The notes beneath the pieces are model-generated. The model did no database searches and was not told the origin of the DNA. It was given only the letters and a program-made list of their open reading frames with translations. A stretch of DNA of 64,000 nt from Nymphaea colorata (taxonomy: Eukaryota > Streptophyta > Magnoliopsida > Nymphaeales > Nymphaeaceae), in assembly GCF_008831285.2 (NCBI RefSeq), contig NC_045146.1, positions 14,997,149-15,061,148 of the forward strand, in the 5' to 3' direction. This document shows positions 47,201 to 57,949 of this stretch, in pieces (position 1 is the stretch's first letter; every line of letters begins with the position of its first letter). The translations under genes and the position numbers were made by a program.

Positions 47201-47861
47201 TGAATTTAATATTGAAGCCAGCCTCTGACACATTCAAACTGGACAATAACTTCTGGAAACAAAAATTTAAATAACAGAAATATATTATTTGGAACAGTCC
47301 AACATTTCTTCACATGTTTAGCAAAGGAAATTCTTTCATTCACAATGAAATCTTCCAAGCACTTCCGGCTTTCGAGAATTGTGATATGCTATTAGCACTA
47401 CTTCATCAAATTAAATTTATAAAATTACTTGCTTTGGTTATATATGCAATTTGTTATTGGGCAAGTAGTTCAAGGCAAGTTCAGTTATCTTTTATTCAAG
47501 TGTTCCCTGGACACATGTTTTCCACCAAAAGCCCTTTACAATGGCAATAAATATAAGATTCAGAAGAGAACTTTTGAGAAAATCAGCCATAGTAAATACG
47601 GCGAAGAGTCATCTTTATCTCTGACATAGTCTACAGATACAAGTTCTAACTTACTAAAACAGAAAAGATCTGATGAATGGTACTTTTTGGAATGATAAAA
47701 CAAGTTCATGAAGAGTAAAAACATTGGAAAATTTAAGATTGAATTGCAGAAAAAGTTGATATACATCTATCATCTGACTTACAGGCAAAAGTCATTAAGT
47801 AACAAATAAGAACTTAAACCTCAATCCGAGCCTTATATATATATAGATGCGCAGTGGATAT

Positions 47862-47895
<34 letters not shown>

Positions 47896-50111
47896 CCTAC
47901 TCAAGTCCTACTAAGATTTAGAGTAACACCACTGAATTTTTTTTCACAATAGTAACCACAAGGAAGTTATCTAGATGGTTGACTTTGTAAAACCAAAACT
48001 AAGATCGGTTTATTATAATGCATATATGAGGTTTATAAAGATCTAAAAAACCAGAAACCCAAAATTTCCGTAGATATTCTGGACCAAAAGATCATATCTT
48101 TCATGAAAAATAATGATACATGCATCCCTTCTTACCAATGGCACAACAATAAACGCATCTATGATGTTATTTTGCAAAAAAGAAAAAAAATCAGAAACTT
48201 CTTAAATCTTAGTAAGTGTATAAAACATGTTTTAATCATCACAAAATTAACCCGTATATATATATATAAAAAAAAAGTACTGTTCAAGTATCCATTCTTA
48301 GCAAAGGTACAACAAGAAACACATCTATGATGTTATTTTTGAAAGGAAAAAAAGGGAAAAAAAACTTCATAAATCTCAGTGGGCATACTAAATATGTGTT
48401 TTAATCATTGTCACAAATATCATTCTCGGACAAATCTCAGTGAGGTTCTTCTCGGGTATTTTTCGGCGAAGTTGTTCTTCTCATATAAATCTCAGAAAAA
48501 TATCGACAATTTTTAAAAATTAAAAAAGTAACAAAAAACCTAAAAAAAACCTTGGAAAAATTCAAAAAATTTAAAACCTCGGAAAAATATAGTAAGATTT
48601 TCATTTTTGCAAAATTTTCAAAATGCCATGATTTTTTCTTATTTTTTTTGTTTTATTTGGTTTTCTTGTAAATATTGCAAGTTTTTTATTTACGATTTTC
48701 CAAAATCTCGAGATATCTATGACACGGGACTTTTAATCAACACAAAATTAACCGATCTTATAAGCACCAAGTTTTGGTGGTAGAAAAATCAACACTTCTC
48801 ATGAAAACAACTTGAATAGCATGCACGTTGATATTTTATATTTTTATTTATAATATTTTTTCAGCAACAATTTTAGTAGCATAAACATGATTATTTCATC
48901 GTATGATATATAGCACGTACTGAATTACGAAAGTTTCTTATCGAGACAAATTTTAGCAATAGAAAAAGAAAGTTCATACGGTACCCAAAAAAATAATGGA
49001 AAAAAAATTACGTTTTTCTGTTAGGTTCTGATCCACAACATTGACTTATAGTAAAATAAGCAAAAACGAACCCATCTATGTAATCGGATTAATAAAAAAA
49101 TGCTGTGCCCTTTATAAAGTATCCTGATGTATTTGGACTCAAATTTCTGAGAGCTACCAACCACTCCGAGGAAAAAAAAAAAATGGAACCTTTTATGTCT
49201 TAGAATATCGCTCCCTTACAAATTAGGAGCATCTGTTTCTCTTTTGCTTAATCCAAAACCTATATATGTATCCATCCCTTTTACTGACTAAAACGGCAGT
49301 AAAATTAACTATTAATAAAAGCAGACATCGAAGCCTCCAACTTATCTCAGGGCTAAAATAGTAGAAAACTCAACTGCAGAAGGATCCACGGGTCTAACGG
49401 AGGCAGCAGCAAGCTTTAATGAAGAAACACAAGCATCACTGCTATACTTTTTTTCCCCCCCTTATAAGCAGCACAATATAAAAAAAATGTATCCAATAAG
49501 TAAAAGCAAACCCGAAGGAGCAAGCTATTCCCATCATCTCAGAGAAATCGGCATCCCACCGAAAAATAAGCAATCCGTACATCCAAGTAAATGAAACAGT
49601 AAATGGACTTACCGTGACCAAGTTTTCATGCTGAACCCGTGAAAGCATCTCAATCTCCCGCAGAAATCTCTCCCTCCGCCTCGCGGATTCCACCGCCGTC
49701 CCGCCAGGGTGTACGATCTTTACTGCCACGCTAGCCGACTTATACCTAAGGTAGACACAACCCCGCAAAGAGGAAGCAACAGAGACAGATAAGAATCCAC
49801 AAAGCCTTAAGAAAACAAAGTCAAAGAGAGGGGTAGAAGAGGACTCACAGGCCCTCGTAAACCTTGGCGTGGCCGCCCTCTCCGATCTTCGGGCCGAGGA
49901 GGAGCTGGTTCGGATCGATGAGCCAGCGCTGTTCGATCTTGAGATCGTCCCGGCAGAGCTGGCCCCTACCGAGCCCCAGGTCGATGCCGCACTCGGAGGC
50001 ATCTTCGCCGGCGAAACCATCCCTGTCGCCAGAGATCTCGGGGATCACCCTGGAGAGGTTGACGAGATCCTTGCCGGAGGGCCTTCGGGCGCTGTCGTCT
50101 CTGTGCATCAT
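44283..50111 (-). CDS. Raf-like protein kinase (MAPKKK subfamily C, At5g50180-like)
   Basis: Six exons on the minus strand: 50111-49849, 49745-49613, 46697-46502, 45112-44988, 44902-44744 and 44597-44283. All junctions are GT-AG and in phase, giving 396 residues. A hydrophilic N-terminal extension of about 60 residues precedes the kinase domain. The glycine loop [15 protein letters not shown] spans about 73-87. The ATP lysine is K97 in VAVK, and the catalytic loop HRDLKPDN has D194. DFG is at 213-215, and the Raf-type activation segment GTYRWMAPE ends at 239. A short Ser/Pro-rich tail ends [11 protein letters not shown]. All catalytic residues are present, so it is probably active on Ser/Thr. 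The blocks resemble Arabidopsis At5g50180-type Raf-like kinases, whose substrates are poorly defined. The first in-frame ATG is at 50111; the frame is open further upstream but only through a GTG. A second ATG follows directly at 50108. Two upstream ORFs precede the start. Intron 2 is 2.9 kb. Confidence 0.93.
45746..45765. repeat. Perfect 20-bp palindrome in kinase intron 3
   Basis: GCACCTAGTCGACTAGGTGC equals its own reverse complement. Further GCCTAGGTG and GGCACC words follow within 60 bp. Plant genomes contain dispersed repeats rich in CCTAG words of this kind, so this is probably a fragment of one. Confidence 0.8.
47865..47894. repeat. (AG)15 microsatellite in kinase intron 2
   Basis: A perfect AG run preceded by a short TATATA run. 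Confidence 0.9.
48121..48408. repeat. Diverged direct duplication in kinase intron 2
   Basis: Units at 48121-48240 and 48288-48408 (period about 167) share CATCTATGATGTTATTTT, a poly-A/G tract, AACTTC.TAAATCT.AGT and TGTTTTAATCAT in the same order. Confidence 0.7.
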
Positions 50112-50157
50112 CGGGTCCTCATCCACAGAGCTGAGCCGCTCCCCACCCTCTGCTCAT
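50108..50157 (-). promoter_or_regulatory. Two overlapping upstream ORFs in the kinase leader
   Basis: On the minus strand an ATG at 50157 opens a 12-residue ORF ending at 50119. Its TGA overlaps an ATG at 50122, which opens a 4-residue ORF ending at 50108, and that TGA overlaps the main ATG at 50111. Both overlaps are ATGA, an arrangement compatible with termination-reinitiation. Relevance depends on transcription starting upstream of 50157. Confidence 0.5.
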
Positions 50158-50191
50158 CTTCTCCTTCCCCCTTCCTCCTTTCCGTTCAGCC

Positions 50192-50220
50192 AGAGAGAGA
50201 GAGAGAGAGAGAGCGGAGAG
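50192..50220. repeat. GA microsatellite upstream of the kinase
   Basis: A GA-rich run, CT on the gene strand, in the probable leader or core promoter. A second short GA run lies near 50296-50310. Confidence 0.7.
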
Positions 50221-50259
50221 AGCGAGCTCTGAGCGAGAAATGAGGGTCGCTGGATGTTA

Positions 50260-52720
50260 AAACAGGGAAGGTGTTACCCGGTTGACTCCAGACTCGAGAG
50301 AGAGAGAGAACAGGGAATGAGGAGACTGCAGTCTTGTCCAGAGCCCTCGGACACTAAAATTATCTTTTTGTCCTTGATCTAATCAGCGTTGGACCCGGCT
50401 GAGCTAGGTTCTCGGGTTCAAGGTTTCATTTGGATTAAACACGAACGGCATTAGCATAGTTGATTTAATTAAATGAACTTCTAAAAAGATGTGTTCACAG
50501 TTAAAATAAAATGCTCAAGAAAAAACATCCCAGAGTATTTCAAAATACATGTTTCTAATAAAATTCATATTAACATATTTGGTATACAATAGATACCAAA
50601 GATATAAATCAACACAGATTGCCCTCGACAAATCTGACCGTTTTACTTAAGTTAGCAACGAATTCAATGCAACTTTTCAAAATAATTTAAGGCCGACTGC
50701 TGACAGCATTGAATACAAAGATGAGAATCATGAAGAGCGAAACGGGAAGTTGTCAACTGATTTTTATATTGATTCTATTTTTCTACTGCTGAAAAGAAAA
50801 CAAAAAAAAAAAATCTCATCATGACATCATACTAAATATGTTGGGAGAAAGCTGCTGACGGATTTGAATTGGTTCTGGATCGATCGGAGCGAAGATCGGA
50901 CGGGGTGGCGGCTTGCGTAATTGTACCGCGGAATTTGGGCAAAAGGATTTTGACCAAAACGCTTTGCCGTCTTCTCACGGAGCATTTGGTGAGAGCCATC
51001 CGCAGCGAATGAATCGTCGGTGTTGCGCCTATTTCCCCGTCGCCGTGTCGGTGCAGTCGCCGAAGCAAAAACATGAGATAAAGCAAACGCGAGAGACAGA
51101 GTCCAGAGCTTCAATGATAGCACGTCTGCCAATGGATCGGTAAGACGTGTTTGGAAGGACTTTTTTCTCTCGTCTCAACTTCAAAAAAGTAACAATACGA
51201 AACCAGTTTTATAACGTGATTGGATGAAAAATGTCGTGTCTTTTTTTGTTTCGCCACTAGACGAAGATTCGTTCTCCCTACCAGTCAAACATCTCAAAAG
51301 AAAACTTGGATGGGAATAAGAGGGTCGAGGTCTTTTACTTTCCGCTTTCACCACTACACAGAACCCTAATTTTATTAGCAAAGTAAAAAGGTTACCGGAC
51401 CAATGTTTTTTGCGTGGCCTAAAGAAAAGGCACACTTGTCACAACATGGCACATCCATGGACATCGGGTTGGTAAAAAAAAATCTTCCAAGTCATAGTTG
51501 GTGGGCTCTTGTTTGACACGTTGCTGGAAGACTAACACTGTTGACCATGTAACCTTCGCCATTGATCATAAAACTCTACTATGGTCTGAAAAGTCTGCCT
51601 TGTCTATTCAAATTGGGTTCCAGAAATCTAGTTCGAAGGTAATCACAGATCCACATAGTTTAATGGAAATCCTAATGATTGTCAAATTCTTACTCTTGTT
51701 TAATTCCATCGAATTTTATCTGTTGATGAAATCAAAATAACCTATGTTCATGTTCATGGTATTTTCATATGAGCAAGAGATTAACAACCTACCACCCGTA
51801 AAAAGCGGCATAAAGGTCCTCCATTCTCCTTGCCTTCGAGGTTGAGAGTCCTAAATGCACTGAAAATGAACTTTTACACGTTCAAACTTTACTTGGGTTT
51901 TTCTTTTATGTTCCCAACTGATTTCGAGGTAGCAAAGAACTCTCAATCTGCGCACCAAGAAAAAGTTTCTGCTATGGTGACTATTGCACTAACTTAAGAC
52001 TGAGAGCAACTAACATAAATTAATTCTAAAGTGAGTTCATCAAAGCATGGCCAAACTTGTCGATGGAGAAAAAAGGGGTACATTCATTTGAGAGTTATAT
52101 CATTAAAGCATGACCGGTGACTTGTTATTTTCTCAAACGTTAAAGAGTCTGGAAGTTTAAATTGACAATCTCTTCGCAAGCCAAACATGAACCGAGCTCA
52201 GTCATGTGTGTGTATCCATAGAATCGTATCGTACACGTTCGTGTGTTCATGAATGACTTTAGAGAGAGAAAGACAAAGAGGATTAAAACTTTTCATTTCA
52301 GAGCAGAGACGCTCAATGGTTATGGGATGAAGTTGCAAATAAAACAGAATTACAGCGGGTGAAGTCAAAGCGGGAGGCAGAAAAGGCAGTGATTTGACTC
52401 TTCCTCTAACCTCATGTCTCTGGCCTGTGGTCTTCGGATAAGCTTAGCCACAGAGCCAGAGATCAGGTAAAATTCTTTTTACACAAAAAAATGTTATGCT
52501 GCAGAAGCAACTTCATTTATGCTGCGCTATTGGACCTACTCGAACAATATCAAAAAGGATAGTAGCAGCCAAATCTTGCTTTAAAACGATAAGGCATGAG
52601 GGAGAGGTTTAACCTCTCTCTCACTCATATACACAACAGCAGTTCTCCACTTCATCTGATGCAACAAATCATGTTGTTAATCATTAAGGATTTCCAATAT
52701 GGCCGAAGATAGATCATTCT
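50260..52720. other. Upstream region of the kinase and intergenic DNA
   Basis: The first few hundred bases are the presumed kinase promoter; no TATA box is clear. The minus-strand frame 50827-51132 is open for 101 codons with a hydrophobic beginning, but it starts at a TTG and matches nothing known. A plant AAACCCTAA-type word lies near 51363. No other feature. Confidence 0.5.
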
Positions 52721-52725
52721 TGGTT

Positions 52726-52755
52726 CGACTCGACTCGACTCAACTCGACTCGACT
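52726..52755. repeat. CGACT pentanucleotide repeat
   Basis: Six tandem CGACT units with one variant (CAACT). Confidence 0.85.
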
Positions 52756-52856
52756 TGAATTAATAAGCTCTTACAAGGTGTATGCCTGAGGAGTAGAATT
52801 CAAATCATTGCTGCACTGCGAATCATAGTTAATGTTTTTCATCTTTAGTCATCAGG

Positions 52857-52980
52857 CAACATTCAACATCCAACAACTCCTATGCTTGAGGATATATAGA
52901 GTCAATGCAAAGAAATAGCAACATTCAACATCCAAGGACTCCTATGCTTGAGGATATATAGAGTCGATGTAAAGAAATAG
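52857..52980. repeat. 62-bp tandem duplication
   Basis: Two head-to-tail copies (52857-52918 and 52919-52980) beginning CAACATTCAACATCCAA and ending AAAGAAATAG differ at only four positions, so the duplication is recent. It lies in non-coding DNA. Confidence 0.9.
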
Positions 52981-54460
52981 TTGTCTGTGAACAAATAGTC
53001 TTGGGATAAAATTCTACCATTGTCAGACCACACCCTTTTCGAGATAGAATCATCTCGAGAACAAGAACCGCGTGACTTTTAGTTTTGAAATGAGAAGGAG
53101 CTTGGCTTGTGTAAGGCAGCATAATTTCACCCTAGGTAAGCAAACCAGGCCCGAGTATGTCAATTTGGATTAGTCCAACCGGTTCAGCAGTCAGTGTTGA
53201 GAAGAAAACAAGAGCCAACCAAGACGCAAACGGTCCGTAATGGCGAGGGAAACGATCTCTTGATGTGACATTGCGATTGTAAATATAATTTTTTGCGTTG
53301 ATTAGCAAGTGAATCAAAGAACTAAGTCGTTGGCAGCTTTTGTTCTTGAAATGGAAGTGGGTCCGAAGGGGAAAAGATGTCAGAATCAGATGCTTAAGAA
53401 CATCACCTTTAAGTAGACCAATCCATGAAGAGTATTCCTACTACGGGTCCCAACATTTCTCTACGGTCATCCGGTGCCAACCTTGACGGCCTACCCGCTA
53501 ACTGGAAGCTTGAAGCTTTTTCTCCTTCTCATGTATCTCCAAATATTAAACATTTTGCAATACAGTGTGTAGGCAGAGGCAGAGTTATGAATTTTTCTTA
53601 TAATTTCAAAAATTTAATAGAAACTGAAATATAATTTTTCAAAATTTTTATAAGCTTAAATTTTTAAAATTTACATATAAACTTTTCATTTTTAAAAAAT
53701 CTCAGAAAGGGTTTTTATGGCACTTATTGGCCAATACAAATCCGATACGGTACTGAGACTCTTGGCTCCTTTTTTCTTTTTGAATTCCCTGTACTTCACA
53801 ATTGGTAAACCAGGGAAGGTCTTTCTACTAATTATCTTGACTTGGACGGTTGAGCTCGTTTGCCAACTCTGTGGGGCACCGCTGGACTCATAGTTATCAT
53901 AAAACTCTTCTTGATAAAGTGAAAAGCTGGCTTTCTTAGAGCCACACGTTTTTTTCTTCGTAGCTGCTCGGACTGGTGGTTTGGCATCAGTTTGATTCTT
54001 ATGGTTGCTATTGCTATTATTTTGAACAAACTACGTAATCATACGTTCACTCGGGTTTGATTTAATCAAGTTTTGTGTAATTGGATTTAGATTTAGACTT
54101 GTATATTCGAACCCTATTTTTTTAAGACCGACCAGCTCAAATCCAATGAGTAAAATTTGATATTTATCAAACCCAATTAGTAAAGTTTGACATTTATATA
54201 TGATTAGATTGGTTATACTGGATTTGAATTTGATTGTAAAACCGGTACCCAATATGAATCCGATCAAAAATTGGAACCACTAGTCAAATATATTCAATCC
54301 ATTACATCTCTATGGTATAGAAAGCAAAGAAACTATTCTTCAAGTAGGAGGCCTAACTAAGTTTGTTGTACCTATAACTGTCCCTCCCAACTGTGTAAAC
54401 CTTACTATAAGACGATACCCTTTTGAAATAGTCACTTGAATTAGAAGTGCAGTTTGTTTC
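52981..54460. other. Intergenic, no supported gene
   Basis: Only short unrecognised open frames. At 54050-54290 there are GATTTGAATTTGAT and CAAACCCAATTAGT words of the same degenerate class as 28980-29560. Confidence 0.55.
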
Positions 54461-54560
54461 TACCGTCTAAGAGGTTCGAATGGGATTCGAACCATGGATA
54501 GCTGCATGCCAGCCAGAGCCTTCCCCCAACTTAACCCCTTGGTTCAGGTCTAAATTATTG
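54440..54560 (-). repeat. tRNA-derived SINE-like remnant with perfect B-box
   Basis: On the minus strand GGTTCGAATCCC (54493-54482) is a perfect polymerase III B-box. About 30 nt upstream the strand reads GGCTCTGGCTGGCATGC, a plausible A-box. No complete cloverleaf can be drawn, so this is not a tRNA gene. Tail and duplication are not clear. Confidence 0.4.
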
Positions 54561-54913
54561 CATTTTAAAAGTAGACGCCAATTGGCGTACCTTCTCAAAG
54601 ATCATAGAGCTCAAGAAACCTCAGCTCGTCAAGAAATCTGCCTCATACGCCCTTGTGCCTTCATTTTGCACAATAAATCAGCATTAGCTATATATTACTC
54701 TAATAAGCACTATTAAGAATTAAGATTCGTTCTTTATTGATTTTCTCTCACTTCATGTACTCTTTTAAACGCTGCTTCTTAATTTGTTTCTACTTTTGCT
54801 TTCTACCATTCCTTTCTACTTATATCAAAAATATGACTGCGATGTCTACCTTGCTTTGTGTCAGTATTTGTTTTTGCTGCTCACATCCTGACAACATGGT
54901 CCCTTACTAGAAC

Positions 54914-55082
54914 TTTGAGGGGTCGGCCACAGGGATACTCTGTGATTGTTTCATGAATCTATCATAAGGATTGAGTCAAACTCGTGGAACATTAGTTTTA
55001 GTGTTTGGTAAATATATTTCACTCTTTAGAAAGATTTATGAGACACTCACATAGTATCGTTGCTACCAAACGACCCTTGAGG
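54914..55082. mobile_element. MITE-like element C
   Basis: The left end CTTTGAGGGGTCGGCCACAG and the reversed right end CCTCAAGGGTCGTTTGGTAG are similar. The inside has TTTCATGAATCTA and TTTATGAGACACTCA words shared with elements at 6698 and 14226. About 170 bp, non-coding. Confidence 0.45.
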
Positions 55083-55146
55083 TTGTACATCCGAAGTATG
55101 GCAAAGCCCTCGCACCTGATTCAAAACCACCAGTTTGCGGCTGGCT

Positions 55147-55527
55147 CTATTCAGGGTAATGGGTCTGATGAGTATATCTGATTAGGTTTGGATCTAGTTC
55201 CTGACCAAAAAAAGAATATGGAATTGTGCACGGCCTTGGCCTTGAAAATGGATCAAATAATGCTATGTCATCATAAATATAAAAAGCTGTGTCGCTGTTG
55301 GACCCAGGCTCTTTTGGATATTCTGCCATAGATCCGGTTTATATGCGATTGACAAGAGATGGAAGCACAGGTTCAGCTGATTTTTCTGCTGGACCCGCTT
55401 GCAATGTGGGGCATGGCGATGCCTTTTTCTGTCGGCACAAACAACAAACACCAAAGTCGTTTGATCTTAAATGCTCTGACAGCCACTTGAAAATGCTTCT
55501 TCGTCCTCCCAATCTTGAATCCAATTT
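55147..55527 (-). pseudogene. Broken coding remnant, function unknown
   Basis: One minus-strand frame stays open from about 55527 to 55147 apart from a single TAA at 55341-55339. Upstream of the stop it reads a Cys-containing segment (FGVCCLCRQKKASPCPTLQ); downstream, beginning at an ATG (55329), it reads YIYDDIALFDPFSRPRP. The composition looks more protein-like than the surrounding AT-rich DNA. The plus strand is also open over much of this (55289-55534), so strand choice is uncertain. I do not recognise the family. It may be a decayed gene or transposon fragment, or chance. Confidence 0.25.
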
Positions 55528-55549
55528 CAGCTGAGTCTTCTACTCATAA

Positions 55550-57945
55550 AACTTGATAGCTGCCTCCATAGATTTTGCCAAAACTCTTTTCAATCTAAAT
55601 AGCACTAAGTATAGACACCGCATAGATTTGCATTCCCACATATATATATATCCACTGATGTGGTACTTCATCATACAATTTATATAACAAAGACATGCTA
55701 TTTCGCCGGATGTCCCACGTGAAGTTATAGACACCGCAGTGTACTAAATATGTCAAACACCTTTTAATTGTTGAAACTTAGAAGTTATCTTTTGATATGC
55801 AAGCTAGATTTAATTTAGCAGGCCTCTAGGGGCACATCATAAGTATTTAACAATTAGTCTGATATCATCTCCAGTTTTGAAATTTAGATGTGTGACCGCT
55901 GCATGTTCGTGCCCAATTATCATATTTTGCTATGAAACATGGCTTACGGAACGGAAGCAAGCGTAATATTTATTCTTATATATGTTTGGATTTATATATA
56001 TATATATTTTCATAAATAGATCAGCTGAGGTTTGGCATATTTCAGACCAGCTTGGTATCAAACACGGTTCAACTTCTTGAAGGCAGCGAGTCCGAATTCT
56101 TTAGCAGGTTAGCGGGTTTTAAACCTAGAACAAACTGATACGTGCATTTTTCGGAACACAAAGAATTTGGATCTATATATCATCTCTTTTTAGTTGATTC
56201 GGTCCGGCTTTCAAGTTTCAACCGAAGCACAATCTTACTGGATCCGATAACATGGGACTTCTATTAACAAGTCCGAAATGGGTCCCAACCGTTTTTTCCT
56301 TCTTGCAAAAAATTTAAATCCACTCTTGCCGCCTTCCTTTCTCTTCGGAAAAACGAGGGAGAGAGTGGCGCGCTTGGCAAGTGTGGATGACAGATGAGGG
56401 CTCGGGCAATCCCGATTTCCAGCAAACGCGGCATGGTTTTCATGGCCGACTGAGTAAGAAGGATCCGGGATGAAGATCCCGGAAATCGCATGACCACGCG
56501 TTTCCAGGCATCAAGAACTGGCGGTTAGAGCATTTCCTCCCCCTCCATCGCCCCGAGGACGACGAGTTCGGCCTAGCCTCTCTTGAGACGTCTCCAGAGA
56601 AGGCGGCATGGTTTTCTCGACCGATTGAGTTTTCACGATCCAGGATGAAGCTCCCGGAAATGGCACGATCTCTTGTGACACCTCCAACGACCTCTGCGAG
56701 TCGATTATTGCCATGTTCAAGAACTCCACGCTGGTGAACCATCAACACCTCTTCATCTGCACTTGCTCCGACGATCCTCACTAGATGTGTGTGGGAACAT
56801 AGATTGGCACGCCATTTGTTTGAGTTAATGCTCGAGCACGTTTTCGTCAGATGCATCTTTTGTTCTTTTGGAGGTGCAGCGCGAAATTTGTAGAAGCTGA
56901 ATGGTTTCCATTTGTCATAATGCTGTTTCATAGGTAGTGGTGTATCCGAGTGCACCTTTTTTGGTTATCAACAGAGAAAATTGCATTTGAATTGGCTTTT
57001 CCCTAGTTATCCAGTGTAAGCGTTTGGACAAGACCTGCTTGGGGTAAGTTTTCTTGGCAATTTGGCATGGTTAGTTCCAGATCGAGTGAAAATTTGTTCT
57101 TAGATAAGTGATGTAAGCCTCTTGGCATTTAGATTGGAGGACTTGAAACGCTTCTGCTAATTTCAATATGGACGCTGCTAGCATCGAATGATTGATTAGA
57201 CTAACGAGCAAAGCGATTGTTCCACCATGCTGATGTTTGCGAATTAACAAGTATTACCCTGGTTGTCAGAGCATATCCGGTGTATCCGAATGATCCAAAT
57301 ATGATGATCGTAGACAAAAATTTTGGCTTTCATTTTCTCTGTCTTCACTACTTATCTTAGTTTGCAACTTGGATGTGGGTGGTCAATCATTTGTTTTACC
57401 CTTTTCATTGTCTTATGCAAGGGTAAGCTCATGGTACTGGAAAATTGGTAAAAAGACTGTAGGTCAATTTCTCTCTTTCTTGTTAAGTGTATTGGTAAGT
57501 TTCCATTGTGCTTCACATATCTGCATCATGAAATACTTGAAATGCTAGTGCAGCATGGACTATGGTTTAAATAATGGGCATGATTTCTGCTTTCTAGGAA
57601 ATATTCTTCCTTAATACATTAAACTCATGTTTTTCTCAACAAGGAACCACGCCCATGTACTGACTCCACTAGCTGCTTCATAGGCTTTCTCACATCAATT
57701 TCTGGATTTTATTCTTTCATGTTGCTTCTTGGTTCTGATACCATAAACATGAAAGAAAAGCGTGTTACGTATCTTTCTCCAGTTGCATATCAATTGGTTT
57801 TAAGACAAATTTCAAGCAACACTAACTGTTTAATTGTTTCCCTTTCATCTTTTGTTGAGCTAATCGTTGAGGATGGGAAGCTCGGCCAGGTTTCATCCTC
57901 ATCAGCTATTCCTTTTATGTAATTATTTACGAAAAGTAGGTTTTC
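55550..57945. other. Intergenic, no supported gene
   Basis: A GC-richer stretch at 56330-56780 gives a 171-codon minus-strand frame (56955-56440), but it starts at GTG and partly reflects an internal duplication. The rest is AT-rich without features. Confidence 0.5.
56429..56674. repeat. Direct repeat of about 70 bp, two copies
   Basis: CGGCATGGTTTTC followed by GACCGA/GCCGAC, TGAGT, GATCC.GGATGAAG and TCCCGGAAAT starts at 56429 and again at 56603 (period 174). The copies differ by substitutions and small indels. Confidence 0.7.
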
Positions 57946-57949
57946 CTAA

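Larger units (their letters stand above)
46698..49612. other. Large intron 2 of the kinase gene
   Basis: This 2.9-kb AT-rich intron holds an (AG)15 tract, a diverged 120-bp duplication (48121-48408) and a block near 48420-48740 of poor complexity with repeated TCTCGG/CCTCGGAAAAAT words. No ORF with domain similarity was seen on either strand. Confidence 0.7.

Noticed and set aside
47865-47894. Regularly repeated tracts as possible CRISPR
   Set aside because: They are simple dinucleotide microsatellites in a plant intron; no spacers or cas genes.
49864-50243. Two plus-strand frames of about 120 codons
   Set aside because: Antisense to kinase exon 1 and its leader; GC-driven.
50827-51132. 101-codon minus-strand frame with a signal-peptide-like start
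   Set aside because: Begins at TTG, has no homologue I know and no supporting exon; could be chance.
54482-54493. Functional tRNA gene
   Set aside because: Only the B-box and a weak A-box are present; no acceptor stem or anticodon arm can be paired.
56440-56955. 171-codon minus-strand frame
   Set aside because: Starts at GTG and reflects an internal DNA duplication; no domain.
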